Program-made: the position numbers and the translations under genes | The notes under the pieces: generated by a model | What the model saw: the letters and a program-made list of their open reading frames with translations, nothing else | What the model was told of the DNA's origin: nothing | Databases searched by the model: none | Source: Hyperoodon ampullatus | Lineage: Eukaryota > Chordata > Mammalia > Artiodactyla > Ziphiidae | NCBI GenBank assembly: GCA_949752795.1 | Contig: OX457058.1 | Location: 38,566,587-38,630,586 of the forward strand | DNA length: 64,000 nucleotides | Direction of reading: 5' to 3' | Shown here: positions 1-12,330 of the stretch, in pieces | Numbering within the stretch: position 1 is the stretch's first letter | How the letters are laid out: the number at the start of each line of letters is the position of its first letter

Positions 1-144
1 AACAAGCAGATCACAGCCTCCAGCTTCTACAAAACCTGGGGCCTCAGTGCCTTTAGCTGGTATCCCTCCTATGCGCGGCTGGATAATCAGGGCAAGTTCA
101 ACGCCTGGACCGCCCGGACCAACAGTGCCTCTGAGTGGCTGCAG
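1..144 (+). CDS. MFGE8: MFGE8 C2-domain exon, cut by window start
   Basis: The reading frame starts at base 1 and gives 48 codons, from [14 protein letters not shown] to SASEWLQ. It ends at donor gtgggt. This is the N-terminal half of the C2 discoidin domain, carrying the exposed aromatic loop (FSWYPSY) typical of the membrane-binding spikes. The true exon start is not visible. Confidence 0.92.
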
Positions 145-418
145 GTGGGTCAGGCTCCCCCTGGGGTGCAGGGCTGGAGTAGACTGGCGTTGGGTGGGTT
201 TGGGTGGGGCTGTTGGATCTATGACCCTGGCCCAACCCAGGCTTCTGCTCCCCGAGAGGGAGTTTCTGCACGGCCTTTTTTGTGGTCGCTTTGCTCCTTC
301 CTCTCATATCCCCACCTTTCTCCTGATTCTGTAACTCCAGAGGAGGGGATGGTGGGGGAGCTCAGTGCTGCTTCCACCAAGGCCACCAGCCCCAGGTGGT
401 GAGTGTGTGTGTGTGTGT

Positions 419-458
<40 letters not shown>

Positions 459-1661
459 GGGTAGGGCCACCTCTATTGGCTGCCACAAGGTGATAAGGCT
501 GAACCCACGTACAGCAGGGCAGGATGGAGGAGGGATTTCTCTGCCTGCACTCAGAGGATGCTCTCTAACTTGCTGTCTGAGAACACACCATGTGACAGCC
601 CTTGGATTTCATTGAAATTGGGAAGCACAGGAGAGTCATGGAAAACCAGAGCATCCACTCATTTTATAGATGACGAAACTGGGTCCCGGCAGGGTGAGGA
701 TTTGCCTGGGGCTCACCCGCTTGTTGGCAGTGAGTTGGGTTTGCAGCCTGGGTCTTGGCACTGCCTGCCCAGGGGCAGCTGGCAGGCTCCCTGGGATGGG
801 CAGGGAACTGGGGGGCAGGAGGGGCATCTCTAGGCCCCAACAAGCACATTAGCCTGTGGGGCTGGGTTCCGTGAGGAGCTGCCTGCCTTTGGAGTCCCTC
901 AGGACCAATGTCAGGCTGTGGACAGCCCTGCAGGGGCCTCAGGAGGAGTTCATGTCCCCATAGGCTATGGCCTCCCCTGTCCCTGTTCCTATCCTGTGAG
1001 GGGTTGGCAGTGAGTTGGCTGGAGCCCAGGCTCTGAAATCTGAGCTTCATTGCAGCAAAGTGCTTAACAGTGTCTGACAAAGTAGGTGGGATTATTTATG
1101 CCCATTTTATAGATGGAAAACTGAGGCTCTACCAAGTGAAGTAGTTTTACCAAAACTAGGTTGTATGCCCCAGTGTGTCTGCCTTTTCCCACCTTACTAG
1201 GGATGGTCCAAGCAAAGAAGATGGGGTGGATTTTTTTTTCCTGTAGATTGACCTGGGCTCTCAGAAGCGAGTGACTGGCATCATCACCCAGGGGGCCCGA
1301 GACTTTGGCCACATCCAATATGTGGCAGCCTACAAGGTGGCCTATGGTGACGATGGTGTGAACTGGACTGAGTACAGGGACCAGGGGGCCGTGGAAAGCA
1401 AGGTGAGTGTGTGTCTAGCTGTCCTTCCCTCCCCACTCCAGGGGTGCCCTGCGAATGGGATCCGGGGCCCTGAGGGGAGGAAGGCTGGCTCTGGGGCCCT
1501 CCTGACCCCCTCTCTGTCTCTAGATCTTCCCTGGCAACATGGACAATAATTCCCACAAGAAGAACATGTTTGAGGCGCCTTTCCTGGCTCGTTTTGTGCG
1601 CATCCTGCCTGTGGCCTGGCACAACCGCATCACCCTTCGCGTGGAGCTGCTGGGCTGTTAG
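1..1661 (+). CDS. MFGE8: MFGE8 (lactadherin), 3' part: last three coding exons
   Basis: Coding segments 1..144, 1247..1402 and 1524..1661 join in phase 0 to give 145 residues ending ELLGC and a TAG stop. They form most of the second F5/8-type C (discoidin, C2) domain of lactadherin, with recognisable stretches [25 protein letters not shown] and [22 protein letters not shown]8 is a secreted glycoprotein: its EGF-like part binds integrins through RGD and its C1/C2 domains bind phosphatidylserine, bridging apoptotic cells to phagocytes and coating milk-fat globules. The splice sites are canonical (donors gtgggt and gtgagt; acceptors ctgtag and tctag). The signal peptide, EGF and C1 exons lie upstream of the window, so the gene is cut only by the window edge. 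The family call is secure because the C-terminal domain end is distinctive; the paralogue EDIL3 is a less likely alternative. Confidence 0.95.
145..1246 (+). other. MFGE8: MFGE8 intron
   Basis: This intron separates two C2-domain exons. It holds a (GT)n microsatellite at about 401-457 and weak MIR-like sequence around 1063-1180. I see no coding exon in it. Confidence 0.8.
401..457. repeat. (GT)n microsatellite
   Basis: A run of alternating GT with one interruption (gtgagtgtgt) lies within the MFGE8 intron. It is probably length-polymorphic. Confidence 0.95.
1247..1402 (+). CDS. MFGE8: MFGE8 C2-domain exon, penultimate
   Basis: There are 52 codons ([16 protein letters not shown] ... GAVESK) between acceptor ttcctgtag and donor gtgagt. 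They encode the middle of the discoidin beta-barrel. A potential N-glycosylation sequon (NWT) is present. Confidence 0.95.
1524..1661 (+). CDS. MFGE8: MFGE8 last coding exon
   Basis: There are 45 codons plus TAG ([14 protein letters not shown] ... RVELLGC) after acceptor gtctctag. The terminal Cys would pair with the first Cys of the C2 domain, which lies upstream of the window. The 3' UTR follows from 1662. Confidence 0.95.
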   Translation: MFPGNMDNNSHKKNMFEAPFLARFVRILPVAWHNRITLRVELLGC

Positions 1662-1800
1662 TGGTAGGCCCGGCTGCAGTGACTGCAAGGGCCGAGGGGG
1701 CACCTGCCCCTTTCCTGGTTCTCCTGGCCTTCTGGGGACCTGCTGCCTTTTCCACCTGCCCTCCTGATTGTAGCTGCCCTGGGGGCGGGGGTTTCAGTCG

Positions 1801-1832
1801 TCTCTCCCTCCCTCCCTCCCTCCCTCCCCCCC
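1801..1832. repeat. (TCCC)n / poly-pyrimidine tract
   Basis: A tandem ccctccctccct run followed by a C run lies in the MFGE8 3' UTR. It is a simple repeat. Confidence 0.85.
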
Positions 1833-3186
1833 CGCCACGTGCCCCTGGTGCCTATCCCTCATGCCATCCCATTTTCTTAGGCACGGTGGGAGTTGAGTAG
1901 GTCTGGGATGGACAGGGAAGGGCGAAGTAGGGCGCGTGGGTCTTCCGTAGCGCCTCTCCCACACCCCCCATTCCCAAGGCCCTGGAGGAATAGGCCCTGA
2001 GGCCCCAAGCTGGAGAGTGCTGGTCTCCTGCCCCTCAGCCCTGGGGCATGATGCTGCCACTCTGCAGCTGCCGCCTAGCCCCCCGACACTTCCCCCTCAT
2101 CTCCCTGGAGACCCCTCTTGACCCTCCTCCTGAAGCTTAGAGAGAGACAGAGGCGGGTGGGGTGGGTCTGTGGAGAGATGGGGGAGGAGGTGGCTGGGCC
2201 TGGGTGACCCTCTGTGCTGGTCCTTCACCCCTGAGTACACAGGCAGCTTCCAAAATATATTTATATCACCCCCTGAACTCTCGCTGTGGTTCATCATTGC
2301 TCCGTCAAAATGGGCTTTGACTTGGGCTGGTGTCCCCACCCTGAGTCCTCTCCGAGGCCCAGCATTCTTGTGTCACCTGCCCGACTATAGAGAGGGAGGA
2401 GACTACTCGGGGGGGTCCCACTGGAGGGGCCAGGACTCTTCCCCTCAATTCTCCTCCTCCAGACCCATGCAGCCCCAGGGCCATCGCTGCTGCCAGGTGA
2501 GTGCCCGGGGCGGGGCCTGTGCAGAGGCTGTCTTCACACATGCCTTTGCTCCCTTCCCACGCCAGGAAGACAGGCAGAGGCTGCTGGTTTTCCCCTGCGG
2601 CAATTGCCATTTTCTCTGCAACTGGAGCGGTGGGCTGGAGAAACTATTAGAAACTCAGTGAACCTGGGCTGCTTTCAGAGCTGTAGGAGCCCCAGGGCGG
2701 GGTGCAGTGTGGAATGGGAGGGGCCAGGGCTCTGCCAAGTGGGCGGGGCGTTCCTGGCCCAGCACCCTGGTTCCTGAGAGGCCACTGGGAACTCCACTCC
2801 AGGGCTGGGAGGAGAGCTCCAGGGGTACCCCTCTCCTCCCACCCCCTCACACCATGCGGGGGCCATTAGGAGGTGGCCAGTGGGAGGCAGTGCAGGCCAG
2901 TGATCTGGAAGTGGGGCTTGCAGAAAAAAGAGGGACTGACTAGCTGGGAAGGGGCGTATGAAACTACCCTTAGTATTCAACGCCTTGGGACACAAGATGG
3001 ATTTTCCAGAACAGACTTTGGGAGCCATGCCTTTGTACACATAGGCACCTCTAGGCAGCAGATCTGGCCATGTGGCTGCCAAAGGGAGGGTGTGGCTTTG
3101 TTGGAAGTTCATCAGAGAAATTAGTCTGGAAGTGGCTCCCCCCCAAGAGCTCCTGTTGCCAGGGCTTCTTGGTTGGGCAGGGATGG

Positions 3187-3192
3187 AATAAA
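3187..3192 (+). terminator. MFGE8: Candidate polyadenylation signal AATAAA (MFGE8 distal)
   Basis: This is the first canonical AATAAA on the plus strand after the MFGE8 stop, about 1.5 kb downstream. A more proximal variant AATATA at 2254-2259 would give a 3' UTR of about 0.6 kb and may be the main site. Confidence 0.3.
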
Positions 3193-4079
3193 AGGCCCAG
3201 GCTGTGGTCTCTGAATGAAATGGGTTTGTGGGGCTCCCCACCCCTGGGGGTCTATTGGCTCACTCCTTCCGGTTTCAGAGCTCTCCTCTGTGGAGCTGCA
3301 TGGGTTGGGTTTGAAGTCGGTCTTTCTGGGTGGTTGCTGGCTTTAGGTCTCCCTCCTGGGAGCATTTCCTACCACCCAACTTGTTCAGGCCTCTCCTGGG
3401 GACTTAGCAGACAGTGGGAGAAACAGCTTTTTTCCCTGCATCTCTGCTCTTGGATGCCTCCCCAATAAGTAACTGCAGCTCGAGCCTTGTTAGAATGCAG
3501 GAGTCCCACTTGCAGAAGGGGAAACCAAGTGTCACTCCCATCTGTCAATTTGTCTTTCTTTGTGGCGTTGAATGTTTTCTGTGGGCCAGTCTCACTGGCT
3601 GGTTGGCTGGGTGGGCTGGTGTCACAAGCCCCCCACCTGGACCAGGAGATCCAAGGTGACTATGGAATTGCCTAAGCCACCTCTCAGTCCCTTCTTCCTG
3701 CTCGTCTTTGCAGCCTTGGATGTGTTGGCCACAGCCTTCTGAAAGTCCCCTTCCTGGGACCCTGGACCTGGGCCCCCTCCCTCATGACCCCTTCTGTCTT
3801 TGGCTTCTCTCTCTGGGCAGCCCCTTCCACTTCCACAGTGTTCACTATCACCTCCACAAATTTAACTTTTTTATTCCTGACTGCAGTCCCTAGAGCCAGC
3901 TCTGAGATTCCACCTGCTGGCCAGCCCTGCCACTGGCTGGGACATTAAACTTGCTTAGCTGTTACAAAACTGAACTTCTCTGCTGTCCATCCCTCTCCCT
4001 ACACATGTGGCTGTCAGCACTGGCATCTGTTGACCTGCCTCTCCCAGGAGTCTAGATTGTTTTCCGTTCCTGGTTTAAA

Positions 4080-4215
4080 TATAGTGGAGTGATGGGGAGT
4101 GCAGGGCCTCAAGTTGGAGAACCTGGGTTCAAATCTTGGCTCTGAGTGACCTTGGGCAATTTACTTAAATCTCTCTGGGTCTCAGTTCCCTATCTGTAAG
4201 GTGGAAATAATAGAA
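4080..4215 (+). repeat. MIR-type ancient SINE
   Basis: The characteristic core is present: 'gggttcaaatcttggctctg', then 'gaccttgggcaa', then 'ctcagttccctatctgtaa'. It is a diverged fragment. Confidence 0.65.
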
Positions 4216-5299
4216 CCTCCATGGCCTTGAGACTGATGGAGCGAATGTACATAAGCACTGATGTAAAGCCTGGCCCATCAGAGGCCTCAAAAACTTTGGT
4301 CATTGTTGTTAGAAAAGCTTGCAACTTTCCTAATTGGAACTCGTGTCCTATTTATTTCCCCCTCCATTCCGTCCTGCATCCAGTGCACAGACTGGTCTCT
4401 CTTCCTTATGGAGGAACTTTCATTGGCTCCCTTTTGCTTATCAAGCTGGCATTCACTTTGTGCAATTTAGCCTTGTCCACCACAGCTCTTTGTGCTCTGA
4501 ATTGCTCCTGGATGTGGGTATGTAATGCGTGCGTGCGCGTGCGCACACACACACACACGCTGTCAAGGTGTATTTAGGAAGAGGCTCTGGGTTCAGTGAC
4601 CACTTGGCCAAGGCTGAAGGACCTCCTTAGGCTTTGCTGCTGAGGAAACAAAGGGGCTGTCCAGGCCAGGCCTCCTGTTTGTCTGGAGGGGAAAGAAAAC
4701 ACCCTGTCCAAACAGGGGCATCCTGGGAGGTGGCTGCTTGATGGCTGTGCTGACAGATGTCAGGATTCTAAGGTAGGGTCACCGCTGTTGGAGGACCAGT
4801 CAGAAAGGCTTCTGACCGCCCCTGTGGGCTGCTGGGATCACCATCCCCCATCCTGTGCTCCCCCTCCTCCCAGGGCTCATTCAAGCCCCACCTACTAGGG
4901 GCAGCATCCCTGTGCCTGACACTGAGTTAAGAGGCTGACGTGATTTCCTGACGGTCAAACTCAGAGGCAGGAGGGATGTCAGCGCCCCCTTGCCTTCTAT
5001 AGGGGGAAAGGCGGGTATACAGAACGCTCACCCCTCCCTCTCCTGAAGGTGGGGGGCAGCCATAGTCCACCTGCAGTGTGGAGAGGGGCTCCACGTGCTT
5101 AGTCCCAATGCTTTTGGTAAACCGGAGCGTTCTAATGAGACCCTCCCTCTACAAACGCTCCGCTTCCATCCTCCCCGACTTCCTTCCCCCAGATGTGACA
5201 GCCTCAACTCCTGGATACTCCCTTCACAGCGCGGCCAGCAGCTCTGCGGGTTGGGTGGTTTCCAGCCGAGTCTGGAGACAGCCCAGGTCTGTAGCACCT

Positions 5300-6100
5300 C
5301 CTCCCTTTGGGCCCAGCCCGAGGGAGGGAAAGGGGCGTGTGTTCCTTTAAGGGGCTGGCCCGGCGGGAGCGCGGGGATTTGTCTGCTGCCGCTTCCTTTC
5401 TGGCCATTCAAGATACCGAAATCCGCCTGCTTCCTCGGACCCTGTCAGCCCGCAGCCTGGAGCGCTCGAGCCGTCGAGGAGCCGCCTGGGGACGGTACGT
5501 GGATCAGAGGTCGCCGGGCTCCTGGGGCCCCCTGTGGGCCGGTTCCTCCTTTCTCGCTTTGGGTCTCCTGCAGGCCCCACGCCTCCCGGGGCAGGGTTGG
5601 GGAACCGGCCGGAGGAGTGAGCTGGGCACCGTGGGGCCAGAGCGGAGCTGGGTTGTGATCGCCAGCCCCTTTTGGGGGGGGGGCTCCCCCGGCGCCAGTG
5701 GGTTGAGAGCAGCGCGGGGCGCGGGCTGACTTGCCTGGGACCCTTGTGCATAGACCCTTGTTCGCGAGGAGGCAAATGCCGAGGGAAACCAGTGGCCTCC
5801 GAGACCTCTACTCGGGTCCCCTCTTTCCCACCGGGAGCCACCGGGTCCCTTCCCGTCTCGTCCTGCCGCGGTCCTGCAGCCTCCAGCACAGCGCAACGCC
5901 CGCCAGGCTCTGCCCCGGGGCATCTGTCCGATGCTTCCGGGGGCCGCGGGAACCCTGGCAGGGGCTGGGGACAACTCGTGAGGCAGCGGGCAGGCGGACC
6001 TGCGCCTCTCGGCCTCTGCCGGCCTGCTCTGGCCATCCCAGGGCAAACTCAATGGATGCCCGTCGGTTTCAGGCCCGGATTCACTGGGGTTTCTGTCTTA
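5300..6100 (+). promoter_or_regulatory. HAPLN3: CpG island, probable HAPLN3 promoter
   Basis: This roughly 0.8 kb stretch is far richer in G+C and CpG than its flanks, with many cgg, gcg and ccg clusters (for example ggcccggcgggagcgcgg near 5360). It lies upstream of the HAPLN3 coding exons on the same strand and nothing else nearby would use it. I see no clear TATA box. Assignment to HAPLN3 is by position. Confidence 0.65.
5345..5494 (+). other. HAPLN3: Candidate HAPLN3 non-coding exon 1
   Basis: Inside the CpG island, a GC-rich segment ends at a good donor, ggggacg/gtacgt (GT at 5495). Splicing to the acceptor ctcttcccag at 13330 would place the start codon about 56 nt into exon 2, as expected for a link-protein gene with an untranslated first exon. 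The transcription start is a guess. Confidence 0.4.
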
Positions 6101-6854
6101 GGGACAGCAGAGGGGCAGGGAGGGCGGAGGGTAGAGCCCTGAGTGGGAGATGGGATCGCTCAGGGAGGAATTTAGGGCTTTTGAGCAGCCAGAAAGGAAA
6201 CAGCTCCGGGCACTTGGACTCAGCTCTGTCACCAGCTCGCTGGGTGGCCTCCAGCAGCCTGTGGCCCGGTCTGGACCTTGGCGTCCAGCGCCGACCTCCG
6301 GAGTGCCTTTGCCTTCTGCAACGAGGGGAGGTGATTGAGAGGCGCCCTGGCCCCTTTCCCGCGGCCTTGCATGGGCCAATGGGCTGGGAATGCTGGTAGG
6401 AAACACCTCCAGCTTCCACTTTCCGGGAACCGCAGGTTTCAAAGGCCCTTGTAAGCCTTGCCCAAACAGGGGGCACCGAAGTCAAATTCCTCTCGGGGAG
6501 CCGGGTCTGCTGGAGACCTGGAGGGCAATGCTGTCCTCTGCTGGTGTCTGGGAGACCTGTACTCCCCAGCTGTGTAGTCGGGGTGGTCCGGTGGAGCTCC
6601 ATTTTCCTTCCAAGTCAGGGTTCAGCTTATTCGGGTGTGTGGAGGGGTCCCAAGGCAAGTGGTGCTAGGAAAAGCAAGGGGATGGGCCGTCAGGAGACCT
6701 GAGTTTTCTCTAACCTGTTTTCCAAAGATAAAGCCTTGGGTCTTCACCTCCCTTGGCCTCAGTTTCCCCAACAGTGGCTGCTTTTCTTCTAGACAATGAG
6801 AGAGAACAATCTACTGAAATCTTGTGAGACTCACTTTGTAAACTGTTAACAGTA

Positions 6855-7075
6855 GTAATCATAGCTAATATTTTTTGAGTGCTTGCCCCCTCCAGGCAGT
6901 TTTCAAAGTGCTCAGTAGCCCTCCTCTTCCTTAATCTTCACAAAAAGCTTTTCTGGTTGGTATTATTGTTGACTACCACTTTACAGATGAGGAAACTGAG
7001 GCTCCGTGACTTGCCCAGTGACAGACTGTTAGTAAGTGGGTGGAGCCAGAACTGATTCCAGGTGGCCAATCTGTT
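6855..7075 (-). repeat. MIR-type ancient SINE
   Basis: It contains 'tttttgagtgcttg', then 'acagatgaggaaactgaggc' and 'gacttgcccagtgacag', the MIR signature. Confidence 0.6.
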
Positions 7076-7117
7076 CTAGAGCCTGAAGCCTGTCACTGTG
7101 TCTTCCGCCAATATGTA

Positions 7118-7300
7118 TTAGCTACTATTTGTTGAGCACCTGCTGTGTGTCAGGGGCTGAACAAAATTCATCTTTATAATTCTCACCACAGACCCATAGG
7201 GAGGTGCTACTATTATTATTTTTTACAGGGGAGGAAGTGGAGGCCCAGAGAGGTTGAGTAACTTGCCCAAGGTCACACAGAAGGATGCAGGTGTGTCCAG
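7118..7300 (-). repeat. MIR-type ancient SINE
   Basis: It contains 'gttgagcacctgctgtgtgt' and 'gaggcccagagaggttgagt' followed by 'aacttgcccaaggtcacac', typical of MIR/MIRb. Confidence 0.65.
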
Positions 7301-8014
7301 CCCTAATGCTGGGCCCAGACCTGTGTGCCCAAGTCTGGGTGCCCCAAATCAGCTGGAGCCACTCACTGCCAAGGGCTGGACTTGAACATGGACCTTCCAG
7401 CTGGTGACATCTCTGTGGTGGTCCTGAGGGGCTGATGGCAGGGTAGCTAGCCTCAGGGAGCAGAGGCCGTCCATCGCTTCCCTTGGTGGTTGTGGTTGGG
7501 GATTGGCCTGGGGCAGGGCAGCAACTAGGCAGCAGTTGCCACCCCTGATTCACACCCAGGACTCTGTTCTGTGTTTTAGCCTTGACATCCAGGGTGGTCC
7601 TTGTCCTCAGCCCCTGAGCCTGTTAGTATTCTGTTAGTATTCTCTGGAGACAAGGAGACTTCTGTTCAGATGAGTCAAATGACTTGCCCAGGGTCACTAC
7701 TCCTAAGGAGGGTTGTAGCTCCTGGACACAGGCTGATCTTTTCTTCAGACTCATTTTGTTTTTCCTGGCATCCCCCCACCTATTCTAAGGTTGCTTGACT
7801 GCTGGGTTGACATCCCAGAGGGATGTTAACCAGATCACACCTCTCCATTTGCAGCTATGTTAATAAGCCAGGGAGTAAACCAAGGTGGGTGCTCAGACCA
7901 GAGAAGTAATGGAGAGAACTAGGGCTGTTTGTAGCTGGAAAGGAAGAGCCAGGATGAGGACATGCACTTGACTGAGGTATGAAGATAGCCAGAATGACCC
8001 TTTTAGAATGTAAA

Positions 8015-8490
8015 TCAGATTCATGACACTCCTCTGTGGAAAACTCTTCCGTAACTTCCCTTCAGGGCTACAGCCTGGGGCCTGTGACTGCTACTTGGAC
8101 CTCATTTCCTGCTACCCTCCCTTTCTCTGTCTCTGGGCTCCCACCTTACTGGCCTTCAAGCTGCTCCTGCCATAGGCTTTTGCCCTTGCTGTTCCCTCTT
8201 CCTGCAAAACTTTTCCCTGGGATTTTCAAAGCTCATGCCTTCACTGCCCATCCCCTTCTCAGGGAGGCCTTCCTGACCCATCCTGTTGACAGGACCCCCC
8301 CACCCCCCTGCTTCATCCTCTTCTATCACGTGCCACATGTTCATTCACATCACATTATCCCACATGGTGTTTATTGTCCGTCTCCCTCACTAGAGTGTAA
8401 ACCCCACAAGGACCCCTGGTTTGTAACCCCAGTGCCTAGAACCATGCCTGGCACATGGTAAACGCATGATAAATATCTGTTGAGTGAATG
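8015..8490 (+). repeat. L2 LINE 3' end
   Basis: It resembles the L2 3' region: 'ccttgctgttccctcttcct', 'gggaggccttcctgacccat', 'agagtgtaaaccccacaagg' and 'gtgcctagaaccatgcctgg' appear in the expected order. Confidence 0.65.
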
Positions 8491-8494
8491 CGAT

Positions 8495-8615
8495 CAAGTC
8501 CCAGCTCCTTCATCTATTACCTGGATAACCTTAGCCAAGCAGCCTAACATTTCAGAACCTCAGTTTCCTGGTCTGTACAATGGGGGTAATAATTCTGACA
8601 TTGTGAGGCCTATAA
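8495..8615 (+). repeat. MIR-type fragment
   Basis: It carries 'cctcagtttcctggtctgta' and 'caatgggggtaataat' after a degenerate core. It abuts the L2 fragment. Confidence 0.5.
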
Positions 8616-9540
8616 GCAATGATGTTCATGAAAGTGTGTTGACAAGTAAAAGGCAGCCCTTAAGTATGACAGATTGTTATGGAGATTGGCTAAGAAGAGT
8701 TCAACAGAGTCCTGCCTCTACCACCTCCAGGCCGTGTCACCTTTAGACAGTTGCTTCATGCCTCGGTGTCTCTGTTCACTTAATTCACTTGTGGATTAAT
8801 TGGGGAGAATGAAATTCTCCTTGCTGATCAGGTGGGGCTGGGGAGCTCTTGGGAGGATCAAGGGAGCTGTTGGATGTGGAAGCCCTTTAAAAGCCAGGGA
8901 GAAAGTGTGGTGCCCAGGCTCAAGGTTGTGAGTGTGTGCTGGGGTCTCTGAGGCTGGGAAAGGGTGCCTCAGAGACTTACGCTCTGCGGTTCTGGAGGGC
9001 AGAACTCTGGTTCTGGAGACACCAGAAGGTGCAACGGTCTGTTCTGCCTCAGCTCATGTTTCTGAACTGTGAATTACCTCATCCATGGGTGGTAAGAACC
9101 CTGGGGGAACAACGTCGGTGAAATCGCATTGGTCTGGTGGTGATTTTTTTCCAGCTCGCTAATGTATTGGAGTGACTGAAACAAGAGTTCTCACAATTAA
9201 AGAGAAAACCTTAGCAATGTATGAATTCCTTAAGATAAATGCTGCCAGTCCTGCAGAAAGTGCCTTTCTTTAATACAGATGTCCCTCACTATGCAAATGC
9301 TTGCTATTCACTGTCCAACACAGAAACCAAATAGATTTGAATAACACAGCATCCCTCCCTATCTGGATCCCCCAAATTCTTAATATCCAAACTCTTGCCA
9401 TCCCACCTCAAGGATGCAATAGATTTGGTGAGGGAGGAATGCTTGTACAGCTGGTTTAGCTGCTTAACAGAACTTAGCATAAAGTTTTCTGATAAAAGTT
9501 GGAACCAGCTGAAGAAGTTGCAAAGACATTTCCTCTGTGT

Positions 9541-9567
9541 TAAAACAAAACAAAACAAAACAAAACA
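9541..9567. repeat. (AAAAC)n simple repeat
   Basis: About five tandem aaaac units lie in HAPLN3 intron 1. Confidence 0.9.
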
Positions 9568-10027
9568 GAACATTGAAGAAGGTGACTTCACCCTGTGTCA
9601 GATTTTTAATTTTGGTAAATCCATTGGAATTTACCAGAATTGGAATCCAATGCCCCCAAGGACCTACATGTTGAAGGAAGAAGCACTTGCCCCAGTGGTG
9701 CGTGAAGTCTTGCAAAGGACTGATTGATGGGACGTGGGTGCCAGTGTCAGTGGAGTGTTAACGATGCTGGTGTTTTTGTTTTGTTTTTTTAGGATTGCTC
9801 TTGTTTTTGTTAGTGCTCTGGGTATAAAGTTGCATATGTTTTGAGTAGTTTGCCCCAAACTTATTTTTCCCCTAACCTTGTTATTTTTTAATGCGTGATT
9901 TTACAAAAATACACATTTTCCCCCCAGGCAGACGAAAATCACTTTGTGGCAGAAATGCCTGCATTTGCTCATCCTGGGGAAGCCGTTTCTCACTGGGGAG
10001 CATCTGTACTAGATGAGGTGCTGGAAA

Positions 10028-10079
10028 GAGGCTGGCAACGTTGCAGGCGGAGGCTGGAAACGTTGCAGGCGGAGGCTGG
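10028..10079. repeat. 22-bp tandem duplication, 2.4 copies
   Basis: Two 22-bp units at 10028-10049 and 10050-10071 differ at one base (gaggctggC/Aaacgttgc...). They are followed by an 8-bp partial unit. Confidence 0.9.
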
Positions 10080-10289
10080 GGAGCCTCTCTGCTCCAGGAG
10101 GCTCTGGGTGCCCAGGGACAGGGTGGACCCTGGGACATCCAGCCTCTCCAACCTCATTCCACTTTTCTCTGTATTCTAAACATGGAAACCCAAGGAAGGG
10201 AAAGGAAACTAACTCCTACGAGGACCTGATCTGTGCCAGGCACTGGACTATGTGCTTTATACATGTCACTTTTCCTAGTTTGATATTGT

Positions 10290-10470
10290 GGTTCCAGGCT
10301 TTGGAGCTGGAGTGCGTTCAAATCCTGGCTTTGCTGCTTCCTAGCTGGATGACCTTGGGCAGATTATTTAATCTTTCTGTGCCCTGATTTTCCCATCTGT
10401 AAAATGGGGATACCAATAGGTCCCACCTCTAGAGGTTGTGGTGAGAATTAAGTGAGATAGTAAGTGCTCA
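10290..10470 (+). repeat. MIR-type ancient SINE
   Basis: The MIR signature is present: 'gttcaaatcctggctttgct', 'gatgaccttgggcagattat', 'cccatctgtaaaatggggat'. Confidence 0.7.
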
Positions 10471-12330
10471 TTAAAGTCAGCTGTTAATATTTTTATGCTG
10501 ATCATAGCAGCCCTGTGGAGTTATTTCTTAGGCCAAGTGTGGCTAAGCTACGTTCATGAAGAGACTCAAATGTGGTGGCTTAAATACAATAGGACTTTCT
10601 TTCTCTCTCATGACACAGTGTAGGTGGGGGAGGTCCAGGGCTGGTGGGGTGGCTCTGTCATTAAGCCTGTGGTTTCCATCTCTGAGTCTAAGGTGGCTAC
10701 TCTGGCTGCCAACAGGTTGGGGGAAAGAATACCAAGGAAAGGTATCCCAGATCGTTTTCAGTGTAAGACCTGCATGTGGCATGTATTATTTTTGCTCACA
10801 AGCATATTAACTGGGAGCATATTAACTGCACAGCATACATATAACAGAAAAGTGCATTACCAGGGGTCCAGACTTCTCTATTAGGTTGTTTGTGCTTAGG
10901 CTGCCCAGATCCAAGTCACCAAGAGGCTTTGTGGGTGTCACCTGGGGATTCCTCTTGGACAAGAAGCAAGGCTCACAGTGTCCTCCTGTTGTGCAAGGCA
11001 CAGAGGGCAAGTCTGGGCCTTGGGCTCTCTGCAAAGAGGACTAAGGGAACAGTGAATTCTACCCCCCAACTTCCTTCACATCCATTCCTTCCTCTCCAGC
11101 AAGAGCTCCTAACTGTTCTGGAAACAAGAATGTTTCCCCCACAATCCCACCACCCTTACAGGCCAATGCATTTCTTTTCTTTTTCCTCCCTCCCTTCCTC
11201 TCCCTTTCTCTCCTTTTGCTGCTCCCTCCCCTTCTGGTTCCTGTTCACAGCCATTCTTAGGGCCACACACTTACAATCATAGCAGAGTGGCAAGTCTATG
11301 TTCTCCCTTGTCTATTCTAAATGATACCCTAAGCACTTTCCATGTTGCTGCGTGATAATCACAGTCATACTTCCAAATGCCTGCTGTCAACTCAGGTCTT
11401 GCTGCCCTACTTTCCACTCAGCCCCCAGAGGGATATTTCTAAGATGTAGGTCTGATCCTGTGGCTCCCCTGCTTAAAGCCATTACTGGCACCCTAGGGCT
11501 TTGGGGACAAAGGACAGGCTGCTGGGTCTGACACACAAAGGCCGTCCCGCCGTGCCCTCTCCTCTCCTTTCCCCTATATCAGCCAGCGCCTTGGCAGGAA
11601 GCAGAATTCACCCTAGATGTTTCCAATAAAGAGATTCTAATGATGCGATGACATTTACAGAGGAGAGTAAAGGCAACAAACTAGGGAGTCGGGGTGCAGA
11701 GACAAGCAATGGCAGTCGGTGCCCCCCTGGCCTCGGGGGGAAAGGGGAGGAAAGAGTGTTACAGAGCCATGAGAGCGGAGTTGTGATCCTGACGGGACAC
11801 GGGTATTGCAGAGACACTACCTCTCTCCCCTCCTGCCCATCTCCTGTGTGTGCCTCCTGTTGGCTGAATCTAGCTGGAAGCCAGAGGGCCTGGGGGCCTG
11901 GGAGGAGTGATCAGTGCAGGGTAGAAAAGAGCAGAGATGGACCAGGGAGTGGCGGGGGGGGGGGCGCACAAATGGACAACTGGCGACACACCCCAGCCCT
12001 CCACGTGCTCTCTGGCCTCTGAACCTTTGCACTTGCTGCGCCCCCTCCTGGGCAAACCCTGCTGTCCTTTTCCACCTGGCTACCTCCTGTGTCTTCAAGT
12101 CTAGTTTTCTGTACCTTATCTTTGTACTCACCACACGCTATCTCCTGCCTGTGACTCTGCCCCTTTCCTGGACTGAGCTCCTCCAAGGTATCACCCGGCC
12201 TTTTAATTGGTGAGAGTACTCAGTAAATGGCAATGAGCAGGGCAGGGATGGGGGAAGGTGAGTGAGGCACTAGCTTCACGTGCAAATTTAAAGGAGGGGA
12301 GTGTGTGTGCAAAAAAACCCTCAATAATCA

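Larger units (their letters stand above)
1662..5300. other. MFGE8 3' UTR and MFGE8-HAPLN3 intergenic region
   Basis: The MFGE8 3' UTR begins at 1662. I cannot fix its end: candidates are a variant signal AATATA at 2254-2259 and a canonical AATAAA at 3187-3192. A (TCCC)n/C-rich run lies at about 1801-1832, a MIR at about 4080-4215, and a short alternating GC/AC tract at about 4525-4560. I see no further gene. Confidence 0.6.

Noticed and set aside
5672..6399. Long open frames in the CpG island
   Set aside because: They are expected from very high G+C and CpG (few stops). They have no homology that I recognise and no conserved splice context.
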